This document shows positions 5,337 to 11,561 of a DNA stretch of 13,307 nt, one piece after another. Below the pieces are notes generated by a model, which had not been told where the DNA came from, did not search any database, and was given only the letters and a program-made list of their open reading frames with translations. A program made the translations under genes and the position numbers. Origin of the DNA: JBDIAR01 sp039812545 (GTDB lineage: Bacteria; Actinomycetota; Actinomycetes; Actinomycetales; Dermatophilaceae); assembly GCA_039812545.1 (NCBI GenBank), contig JBDIAR010000097.1, forward strand, positions 1-13,307, written 5' to 3'. Every line of letters starts with the position of its first letter. The stretch's first letter is position 1.

Positions 5337-6182
5337 TCAACCCGACTCGGCTCCCGGGCGGACGTGGACGACATCGCCAGCAGCATACGTGTCCCGGCTC
5401 CGGCCCGACCCGTACCCCGACTCTCCCGCCTCCCCCGACTCCACGACGAGCCGGCCGTCGTCGTCCACGGCGACCGCGGTCCCGGTCGCGGGCGGCCCGG
5501 CGGGGCGGTGCACGATGACCTCGGCGCCGATCGTGCGGCAGGCGGCGCGATAGGCCGCCCGGGCCCGCGCGGCGTCTTCGCCACCGGCCAGCCACTCACC
5601 GTGCCGCTGCGCCAGCCGGGTCAGGTATGCCGTCAACAGCGCCTCGCGAGAGACATGAGCCCCGCACAGGGCCAGTGAGGTGGCCTGCTCGACGGGCAAC
5701 TCGGCCCGGGTCTGATCCACGTTGATCCCCGTGCCGACGACGACGCCCTCGTTCACCGACAGCAGTTCGCACAGGATGCCGCACACCTTGCGGTGCCCGT
5801 CGGCGGCGAGCAGGACGTCGTTGGGCCACTTCAGCGCCACGTCGAGGCCGGTCACCCCGCCGATCGCCTCGGCCACCGCCAACCCGGTGAACAGCGGGAT
5901 CCAGCCGGGCTCGCCGGCGATCCGGGCGTCCGCGCCGACCGCCGTCACCGGCAGCAACACCGAGACGCAGACCGCCGCCCGGTCGGGCACCTCCCACCCC
6001 CGCGACAACCGTCCCCGGCCGCTGCGTTGGTGATCGGTCGTGACCACGAGCCAGGGGCGGCGCAGCCCACCGGCCCGGGCGTTCGTGGAGTCCAGGGCGG
6101 GCTGGAAGTCGACGCCGGCATACGGCAGACCAGCCGTTCGCAGAGCCGATGAGACGCTCGGAACATCGAGGGGTTCGCGCAC
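5337..6182 (-). CDS. birA: Biotin--[acetyl-CoA-carboxylase] ligase
   Basis: A 281-residue group I biotin protein ligase (no N-terminal DNA-binding domain). It activates biotin to biotinyl-AMP and attaches it to the lysine of the carrier domain in acyl-CoA carboxylase alpha subunits. Visible motifs: LDSTNA (30-35), the biotin/AMP loop SGRGRLSRGW (54-63), KWPNDVL (118-124), KVCGILCE (132-139) and GTGINVD (150-156), followed by an SH3-like C-terminal domain (about 222-276). That last domain carries a Gly/Ser-rich insertion at about 249-268. GTG at 6182 is preferred, with TAGCCT 8 bases upstream; TTG at 6191 is an alternative but overlaps that box. The gene diverges from accD across 24 bases. The frame stays open upstream to 6494, but this is antisense to accD. 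Confidence 0.92.
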   Translation of the reverse strand: MREPLDVPSVSSALRTAGLPYAGVDFQPALDSTNARAGGLRRPWLVVTTDHQRSGRGRLSRGWEVPDRAAVCVSVLLPVTAVGADARIAGEPGWIPLFTGLAVAEAIGGVTGLDVALKWPNDVLLAADGHRKVCGILCELLSVNEGVVVGTGINVDQTRAELPVEQATSLALCGAHVSREALLTAYLTRLAQRHGEWLAGGEDAARARAAYRAACRTIGAEVIVHRPAGPPATGTAVAVDDDGRLVVESGEAGESGYGSGRSRDTYAAGDVVHVRPGAESG

Positions 6183-6190
6183 GGTAGACA

Positions 6191-6200
6191 AGGCTAGGCT
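6191..6200. promoter_or_regulatory. Overlapping divergent -10 boxes between birA and accD
   Basis: The decamer AGGCTAGGCT holds TAGGCT (6195-6200) for the plus strand, 6 bases before the accD ATG at 6207, and TAGCCT (6196-6191) for the minus strand, 8 bases before the birA GTG at 6182. Both fit TANNNT and both would give leaderless transcripts. No good -35 was found for either; such an element would lie within the opposite coding sequence. Confidence 0.45.
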
Positions 6201-6206
6201 TCCGTC

Positions 6207-7970
6207 ATGGCCCACGACGACGGTGTACCTGCTGCCTCCGACGCGCTCGCGCGCGCCCACCTGGCCAAGGAGCCCAACGCGTCCATCCCGGTGGGAGCCG
6301 AGATGGGCGACGGCGCCTCCGACGCGGCCTTTGAAGACGTCCTCATCTCCGATCCCTCGCTGCCCGGCGGGACCGACGCGCCACACGTCGCGAAGGGGCC
6401 GGATCTGTCCACGACGGCGGGCAAGCTGGAGGATTTGCGCCAACGTGTCCAGGAGGTCGCCGACGGGTCGCAGATCGCGATCGAGAAGCAGCACAAGCGC
6501 GGCAAGAAGACCGCCCGCGAGCGGATCGACCTGCTCTTGGATGAGGGCACGTTCATCGAGATGGACAAGTACTCACGGCACCGCTCGACCCAGTTCGGCC
6601 AGGAGAAGAACCGGCCGTACGGCGACGGCGTGGTCACCGGGTATGGCACCGTCGACGGTCGCCAGGTCGCGGTGTTCTCCCAGGACTTCACGGTGTTCGG
6701 CGGGTCCCTCGGCGAGGTCTTCGGCGAGAAGATCTGCAAGGTCATGGACTTCGCCATGCGGGTCGGCTGCCCGGTCATCGGCATCAACGACTCCGGTGGC
6801 GCCCGGATCCAAGAGGGCGTCGTCTCGCTCGGGTTGTACGGCGAGATCTTCCGCCGCAACGTCCACGCCTCCGGGGTCATCCCGCAGATCTCGCTCATCA
6901 TGGGCCCCTGCGCCGGCGGCGCCGTCTACTCCCCGGCCCTGACGGACTTCACCGTCATGGTCGACCAGACCTCGCACATGTTCATCACCGGGCCGGACGT
7001 CATCAAGACGGTCACCGGTGAGGACGTGCCCTTCGAGGAGCTCGGCGGAGCCCGCACGCACAACACCAAGTCCGGTGTCGCGCACTACATGGGCACCGAC
7101 GAGGACGACGCGATCGAATACGTCAAGCACCTGCTCGACTTCTTGCCGAGCAACAACCTGGACAGCCCGCCGGTGTACGACCCCGCGGACGACCTCGAGG
7201 TCACCGAGGACGACCTGTGGCTGGACACCTGCGTCCCCGACTCGGCGAACGTCCCCTACGACATGCACGAGATCATCGCGCACCTGGTCGACGACGCCGA
7301 CTTCCTCGAGGTGCAGCCGCTGTTCGCGCCGAACATGATCACCGGCTTCGCCCGGGTCGACGGGCACAGCGTCGGGATCGTCGCGAACAACCCGATGCAG
7401 TTCGCCGGCTGCCTGGACATCGACGCCTCCGAGAAGGCGGCCCGGTTCGTGCGCACCTGCGACGCGTTCAACGTCCCGGTGCTCACCCTCGTCGACGTCC
7501 CGGGCTTCTTGCCCGGCACGTCGCAGGAGTGGGAGGGCATCATCCGCCGCGGTGCGAAGCTGATCTTCGCGTATGCCGAGGCGACCGTTCCGAAGGTCAC
7601 CGTCATCACCCGCAAGGCGTACGGCGGGGCATACGACGTCATGGGGTCCAAGCACCTGGGCGCCGACATCAACCTGGCCTGGCCGACCGGTGAGATCGCC
7701 GTCATGGGCGCCTCCGGGGCGATCAACATCTTGTACCGCAAGGAGATCAAGGAGGCCGAGGCCGCCGGCCGGCTGGCTGAACGCCGCGCCGAACTGACGA
7801 CCGAGTACAACACGGCCCTGGCCAACCCGTACATCGCGGCCGAACGCGGGTACGTCGACGCGGTCATCTCCCCGTCGAACACCCGGCTGCACATCGTGCG
7901 GGCGCTGCGCGCGTTGCGGCACAAGCGGGAGCAGTTGCCGCCGAAGAAGCACGGCAATATCCCGTTGTGA
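6207..7970 (+). CDS. accD5: Acyl-CoA (propionyl-CoA) carboxylase beta subunit, carboxyltransferase
   Basis: A 587-residue carboxyltransferase subunit. It moves the carboxyl group from carboxybiotin on the alpha subunit to acyl-CoA, most likely propionyl-CoA to methylmalonyl-CoA. The family body begins near residue 68 (LSTTAGKLEDLRQR). Oxyanion-hole segments are INDSGGARIQEG (193-204) in the N-half and KAYGGAYDVMG (470-480) in the C-half. The aspartate in GADINLAWP (D487) seems to match the residue linked to propionyl specificity in PccB/AccD5. The first 65 or so residues are an acidic, low-complexity extension beyond the usual start; ATG 6207 is kept because TAGGCT lies 6 bases upstream and the extension has normal GC-rich third positions. 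The epsilon subunit follows 34 bases later. Confidence 0.94.
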   Translation: MAHDDGVPAASDALARAHLAKEPNASIPVGAEMGDGASDAAFEDVLISDPSLPGGTDAPHVAKGPDLSTTAGKLEDLRQRVQEVADGSQIAIEKQHKRGKKTARERIDLLLDEGTFIEMDKYSRHRSTQFGQEKNRPYGDGVVTGYGTVDGRQVAVFSQDFTVFGGSLGEVFGEKICKVMDFAMRVGCPVIGINDSGGARIQEGVVSLGLYGEIFRRNVHASGVIPQISLIMGPCAGGAVYSPALTDFTVMVDQTSHMFITGPDVIKTVTGEDVPFEELGGARTHNTKSGVAHYMGTDEDDAIEYVKHLLDFLPSNNLDSPPVYDPADDLEVTEDDLWLDTCVPDSANVPYDMHEIIAHLVDDADFLEVQPLFAPNMITGFARVDGHSVGIVANNPMQFAGCLDIDASEKAARFVRTCDAFNVPVLTLVDVPGFLPGTSQEWEGIIRRGAKLIFAYAEATVPKVTVITRKAYGGAYDVMGSKHLGADINLAWPTGEIAVMGASGAINILYRKEIKEAEAAGRLAERRAELTTEYNTALANPYIAAERGYVDAVISPSNTRLHIVRALRALRHKREQLPPKKHGNIPL

Positions 7971-7992
7971 CGGATCCGATGGTGCACAGGTC

Positions 7993-7998
7993 AGGAGG
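7993..7998 (+). promoter_or_regulatory. Ribosome binding site of the epsilon subunit gene
   Basis: AGGAGG, 6 bases before ATG 8005, within the 34-base gap after accD. It selects this start for the small epsilon subunit gene and supports a common accD-accE transcript. Confidence 0.8.
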
Positions 7999-8004
7999 AC
8001 ACCG

Positions 8005-8229
8005 ATGAATGCAGTCCCGGAGGGGAGCGCGCCGCCCGTGCTCACGGTGACCTCGGGCAACCCCAGCGCCGAGGAACTGGCCGCGCTGGTGCTCGTGCTC
8101 GCCGCCGCCGCCGGCGAGGAGCAGCAGGAGCCCCAGGTCTACAACGACTGGAACCGTCGGATGGGTGTCGAGGGACGCGGCGTGATGGACAACCGCGGCA
8201 ACTGGGGCGGCTCGCTGCGGCGGTTGTGA
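8005..8229 (+). CDS. accE: Acyl-CoA carboxylase epsilon subunit
   Basis: A 74-residue protein of the actinobacteria-specific epsilon family, which binds the carboxyltransferase core and improves holoenzyme assembly and activity. Family hallmarks: a short strand followed by GNPSAEELAALVLVLAAAAG (18-37) and a C-terminal tail with conserved tryptophans, VYNDWNRRM and NRGNWGGSLRRL. The ATG has a perfect AGGAGG at 6 bases. It follows accD by 34 bases and precedes tldD by 4 bases, so the three are probably co-transcribed. Size is at the normal lower end for the family. Confidence 0.85.
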   Translation: MNAVPEGSAPPVLTVTSGNPSAEELAALVLVLAAAAGEEQQEPQVYNDWNRRMGVEGRGVMDNRGNWGGSLRRL

Positions 8230-8233
8230 TCCG

Positions 8234-9760
8234 ATGACCTCCGCCACGCGCCGCCTCGACGCGGGGTTCCTGAGCCTGCCCCTGACCGAGTTGGCTGACG
8301 CGGCGCTCGCGGCCTGTCGTCGACTCGGGGTGGACTACGGGGCGCTGCGCGTCGTGCAGACCAAGCGTCAGGTGATCACGCTGCGCAACACCGACGTCGA
8401 GAGTTCGGCGACCACGACCGAGTCGGGGTTGTCGGTGCGGGTGGTCCATGGTGGGGTGTGGGGGTTCGCAGCCGGGGTGGCGATCACGCCCGCCGAGGCC
8501 GCCCGACTGGCCGAGCGCGCGGTCGCGGTCGCTCGGGTCAGCGCACCGACCATCACCACTCGCGTCGAACTTGCCGAGGAGCCGGTGTATGCCGACCGGA
8601 CGTGGGCCTCGCCCTATGTCCTGGACCCGTTCGACGATGTCGAGGAGTCGCACAAGCTCGCGGTGTTGACCGACTACGCCGAACGGCTGCTCGCCGCGGA
8701 CGGCGTGGACTTCGTCCGGGTCGGATTGGAGGCGGTGCGCGAAAACGTCTTCTACGCCGACACCTTCGGGACCACGACGACCCAGACCCGGGTCCGCATC
8801 CTGCCGACGCTGTCGGCGACCAGCGTCGATCGCGCTCGGGGCAGTTTCGAGTCGATGCGATCGGTGTGCCCGGCGGCGGCCGCCGGTTGGGAGTACGTCG
8901 AGTCCGCGGCCTCCGGTCTGACGGAGGAGATCGAGCGCATCCCGATCTGGCTGGCGGAGAAGGTCAAGGCGCCCTCGGTCGAACCGGGCCGCTACGACCT
9001 CGTCATCGACGGCAGCAACCTGTTCCTCACCATCCACGAATCCATCGGGCACGCAACAGAGCTGGACCGAGCGCTCGGCTACGAAGCGGCATACGCCGGC
9101 ACGAGTTTCGCCACGGTGGACCAACTGGGCACGCTGCACTACGGCTCCCCGGTCATGCACGTCACCGCCGATCGGGACACCGATTGGGGCCTGGCCAGCG
9201 TCGGGTGGGACGACGAGGGCGTCGCCGGGCAGCACTGGGACCTGATTCGCGAGGGCCGCCTCGTCGGGTACCAGACCGACCGGGCGACCGCCGCCACGCT
9301 GGGGCTCGGCCGCAGCAGTGGTGCCGCGTATGCCGACAGCGCCGGTCACGTGCCGATCCAACGGATGTGCAATGTCAGTCTCCAGCCGGACCCGGTGCGG
9401 GACACCTCCGTCGAGGATCTGGTGTCGCGGGTCGAGCGCGGGATCTACATCTTCGGCGACAACAGCTGGTCGATCGACCAGCAGCGCTACAACTTCCAGT
9501 TCACCGGGCAGCGCTTCGTGTCGATCGAGAACGGGCGGTTGACAACGCCACTGCGCGACGTGGCATACCAGGCGACGACGACCGATTTCTGGCGTTCGAT
9601 GGAGGCGGTCGGCGGGCCGTCGACGTTCTACCGGGCCGGAATCTTCAACTGCGGCAAGGGCCAACCCGGTCAGGTGTCGCCGGCCAGCCACGGCTCGCCG
9701 GCGGCGCTGTTCCGCGGCGTGACCATCCTCAACACCGTCCACGAGGCAGGTGGGTCGTGA
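8234..9760 (+). CDS. tldD: TldD-family metalloprotease (active subunit)
   Basis: A 508-residue member of the TldD/PmbA (peptidase U62) family. TldD and TldE form a heterodimer that degrades unfolded peptides; in E. coli it matures microcin B17 and degrades CcdA. The zinc motif HESIGH (H268, E269, H273) fits the HExxxH signature of the active subunit, followed by the ELDRALGYEAAYAGTSF segment. C473 in FNCGKGQPGQ is at the conserved C-terminal Cys/Gly motif. Length is slightly above the E. coli protein. The ATG lies 4 bases after the accE stop with no strong Shine-Dalgarno, and the stop overlaps the tldE start, so coupled translation is likely. The physiological substrate here is unknown. Confidence 0.92.
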   Translation: MTSATRRLDAGFLSLPLTELADAALAACRRLGVDYGALRVVQTKRQVITLRNTDVESSATTTESGLSVRVVHGGVWGFAAGVAITPAEAARLAERAVAVARVSAPTITTRVELAEEPVYADRTWASPYVLDPFDDVEESHKLAVLTDYAERLLAADGVDFVRVGLEAVRENVFYADTFGTTTTQTRVRILPTLSATSVDRARGSFESMRSVCPAAAAGWEYVESAASGLTEEIERIPIWLAEKVKAPSVEPGRYDLVIDGSNLFLTIHESIGHATELDRALGYEAAYAGTSFATVDQLGTLHYGSPVMHVTADRDTDWGLASVGWDDEGVAGQHWDLIREGRLVGYQTDRATAATLGLGRSSGAAYADSAGHVPIQRMCNVSLQPDPVRDTSVEDLVSRVERGIYIFGDNSWSIDQQRYNFQFTGQRFVSIENGRLTTPLRDVAYQATTTDFWRSMEAVGGPSTFYRAGIFNCGKGQPGQVSPASHGSPAALFRGVTILNTVHEAGGS

Positions 9761-11181
9761 GTCTGGCGAGCGCTCAGCAGTTGATCGACGCCGCCCTGGC
9801 CGCGGGCGGTACCGACGGTCTGGTCGTCATCGTCGACGAGCGCACCGAGGCCAATATCCGGTGGGCGGGCAACTCGTTGACCACGAACGGGGAGATGGCC
9901 TCGCGGTCGGTCACCGTCGTCGCGACCGCGGCGGTCGGCGACGGGGCGGGCGCCGGGGTGGTCGGCGGACCGGCCGAGACGACCGCCGACGTGGTCGAAC
10001 TCGTCGCCCGGGCGGAGCGGGCCGCTCGCCGTTCCTCCGCCGACTCGGATGCGCTGCCGTTGGTTGGGCCGGAGGCGGCGCACGCCCCGTGGGCTGCCGA
10101 CTTCGACCTGCCTCCGAAGGTGGCCACGATCGGCGAATTCGCCGATATCTCAAGGGATTTGGGCGAAGTGTTCCGCGCGTCCCGTGGCGACGGCCGCGCG
10201 CAGTTCGGGTTCGCCGAGCAGGTGACGACGACGACCTATCTCGGATCGAGTACCGGCCTGCGGCTGCGGTACGTGCAGCCGTCCGGCCGGTTGGAGATGA
10301 ACGCCAAGAGCGCGGACTGGCAGCGTTCGGCATACGTCGCACAGGCGGTGCGAGACCCGGCCGAAGCCGACGTGCTCGCCGCCGACGCCGAGCTGATCCG
10401 TCGCCTGGACTGGTCTCGGCGCACCGTGCAGCTGCCGGCGGGGCGGTACGAGACGATTTTGCCGCCGTCGGCGGTGGCCGACCTGGCGATCAACATGGCG
10501 GTCGACGTTCAGGCCCGCGAGAGCGACGAGGGACGAACGGCCTTCTCCCGCAAGGGCGGTGGCTCCCGGGTGGGCGATCGGCTGAGTGCCATGCCGATCA
10601 CGATGGCCAGCGATCCCGGCTACCCCGGGCTGGAGTGCGCGCCGTTCGGGATCTACCGGGAGTCCGGTCCGGGGACGTCGGTGTTCGACAACGGGACGCC
10701 GCTGCGCCGGGTCGAGTGGATCGCCGACGGGGTCCTGGCCGCTTTGGAGGGTTCGCGCGGGTATGCCGCTGCGTCGGCGCACGGGACGCCGGTCGCCCAG
10801 GGCGGCTCCAATCTCGCGCTGAGTGCGGAACCGGCGTTCGCCGGCGGTCCGCAACCCGATCTGGAGCAATTGGTGGCCGAGACCCGCCGCGGCCTGCTGC
10901 TGACGACGCTGTGGTACATCCGCACGGTGGACCCGACGAACCTGTTGCTCACCGGGCTGACCCGCGACGGGGTGTTCCTCGTCGAGGACGGCGAGATCGT
11001 GGCCGCCGTCAACAACTTCCGGTTCAACGAGTCGCCCCTGCTGCTCCTGGAGCGGATCGCGGTGGTCGGCTCGACGGTGCGCTGCTATCCGCGGGAGTGG
11101 GGCGACTACTTCGCGCGCACCGCGATGCCGCCGCTGCGGGTCGTCGACTTCAACATGAGTTCGGCCAGCCAGGCCCAATAG
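9757..11181 (+). CDS. tldE: TldE/PmbA-family protein (non-zinc partner subunit)
   Basis: A 474-residue homologue of PmbA/TldE, partner of TldD. It shares the overall fold but has no HExxxH zinc motif, as expected for the structural partner. Family features include the GNSLTTNGEMASRSVTVV region near the N-terminus, the AFSRKGGGSRVGDRLSAMP segment in the middle, and the C-terminal VEDGEIVAAVNNFRFNESP stretch. The GTG start (9757-9759) overlaps the tldD stop in GTGA, with GAGGCAGG just upstream. The same frame is open far upstream, but that part is only a shadow of tldD. The gene ends at TAG 11179-11181, 36 bases before the first palindrome, which may terminate this operon. Confidence 0.9.
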   Translation: MSLASAQQLIDAALAAGGTDGLVVIVDERTEANIRWAGNSLTTNGEMASRSVTVVATAAVGDGAGAGVVGGPAETTADVVELVARAERAARRSSADSDALPLVGPEAAHAPWAADFDLPPKVATIGEFADISRDLGEVFRASRGDGRAQFGFAEQVTTTTYLGSSTGLRLRYVQPSGRLEMNAKSADWQRSAYVAQAVRDPAEADVLAADAELIRRLDWSRRTVQLPAGRYETILPPSAVADLAINMAVDVQARESDEGRTAFSRKGGGSRVGDRLSAMPITMASDPGYPGLECAPFGIYRESGPGTSVFDNGTPLRRVEWIADGVLAALEGSRGYAAASAHGTPVAQGGSNLALSAEPAFAGGPQPDLEQLVAETRRGLLLTTLWYIRTVDPTNLLLTGLTRDGVFLVEDGEIVAAVNNFRFNESPLLLLERIAVVGSTVRCYPREWGDYFARTAMPPLRVVDFNMSSASQAQ

Positions 11182-11216
11182 CGGCATCGGCCCACGCGTG
11201 GGTGGAGCTCGCGGAG
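11182..11216. other. Short gap after tldE
   Basis: Thirty-five bases between the tldE stop and the first palindrome. No T-rich terminator tract, promoter or ribosome site was recognised. Confidence 0.5.
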
Positions 11217-11286
11217 CGCTGGTTGGAGGTAATACCGGCTCCTACTACGGGCCGGTATTACCTCCAACTATTACCTCCAACCAGCG
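11217..11286. repeat. Palindromic intergenic repeat 1 with alternative right arms
   Basis: Two overlapping perfect 18-bp inverted repeats. The inner pair is GTTGGAGGTAATACCGGC (11222-11239) with its complement at 11251-11268, around an 11-base loop. The outer pair is CGCTGGTTGGAGGTAATA (11217-11234) with its complement at 11269-11286. The right side is an exact tandem duplication of TATTACCTCCAAC (11256-11268, 11269-11281), so one left arm can pair with either right arm. No run of T follows, so it is not a classical terminator, although the stem could still block transcription after tldE. Confidence 0.9.
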
Positions 11287-11477
11287 GGGGCAAGGGCGGC
11301 AGGTCGGGGTTGGCGCCCCCTGCAAGGTGGTGGACGCGCATTCTGGTTCGGCTCGCGACCGCGGGGCGGTTGGGTGCTGAAGGGTGGTTTCGCCCTTGAA
11401 GTGCGGCTCGGCCTGCGGGCGCGCGCCGACTCTTCGCCGATGCCGCCAGCCCCAAGTAGCGGGCCTCGTCCACGGCT
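11287..11477. other. Gene-free spacer between the two palindromes
   Basis: GC-rich sequence without a convincing gene. Short frames on both strands are translations of the palindromes and lack ribosome sites. A small hairpin, AAGGG-TGGTTTCG-CCCTT, lies at 11380-11397. With the flanking palindromes the whole 11217-11526 unit could be a non-autonomous mobile or extragenic palindromic element; no transposase or target-site duplication was recognised. Confidence 0.4.
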
Positions 11478-11526
11478 GGTTGGAGGTAATAGCGGCCCCT
11501 ACTTCGGGCCGGGATTACCTCCAACC
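11478..11526. repeat. Palindromic intergenic repeat 2
   Basis: The arm GGTTGGAGGTAAT (11478-11490) pairs perfectly with ATTACCTCCAACC (11514-11526). After a 2 x 2 mismatch the stem continues with CGGCCC (11493-11498) against GGGCCG (11506-11511) around a 7-base loop. The outer arm is the same sequence as in repeat 1 but the inner stem differs, so this is a family of elements rather than a simple copy. It lies 24 bases before the -10 box of the DUF885 gene. Confidence 0.9.
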
Positions 11527-11549
11527 CGCGTTTGGGGTGGTGGTTCCCG

Positions 11550-11555
11550 TAGCAT
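11550..11555 (+). promoter_or_regulatory. Candidate -10 box of the DUF885 gene
   Basis: TAGCAT followed by exactly 6 bases and the GTG start at 11562, implying a leaderless transcript. No Shine-Dalgarno is present. The palindrome 24 bases upstream would lie around the -35 region. Confidence 0.45.
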
Positions 11556-11561
11556 CCGCTG

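Noticed and set aside
3347..5518. Very long plus-strand open frame antisense to the hydratase, cyclase and birA genes
   Set aside because: It is opposite three recognisable protein genes, has a repetitive Asp/Arg/Gly-rich composition and no family motif; such frames are common in GC-rich DNA.
5243..5599. Upstream extension of the cyclase reading frame
   Set aside because: It overlaps birA in antisense, is Arg/Pro-rich, and the regulatory domain begins only after the ATG cluster at 5242-5230.
6573..8060. Long minus-strand open frame antisense to accD
   Set aside because: A shadow of the strongly conserved carboxyltransferase; no motif or ribosome site.
8042..9742. Minus-strand open frame antisense to tldD
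   Set aside because: Composition is Arg/Gly/Asp-rich without domains, while the plus strand carries the HESIGH motif in the proper context.
11222..11268. Classical rho-independent terminator after tldE
   Set aside because: The stem is perfect but no T tract follows either hairpin, and the same core recurs upstream of the next gene; kept as a repeat with possible terminator effect only.
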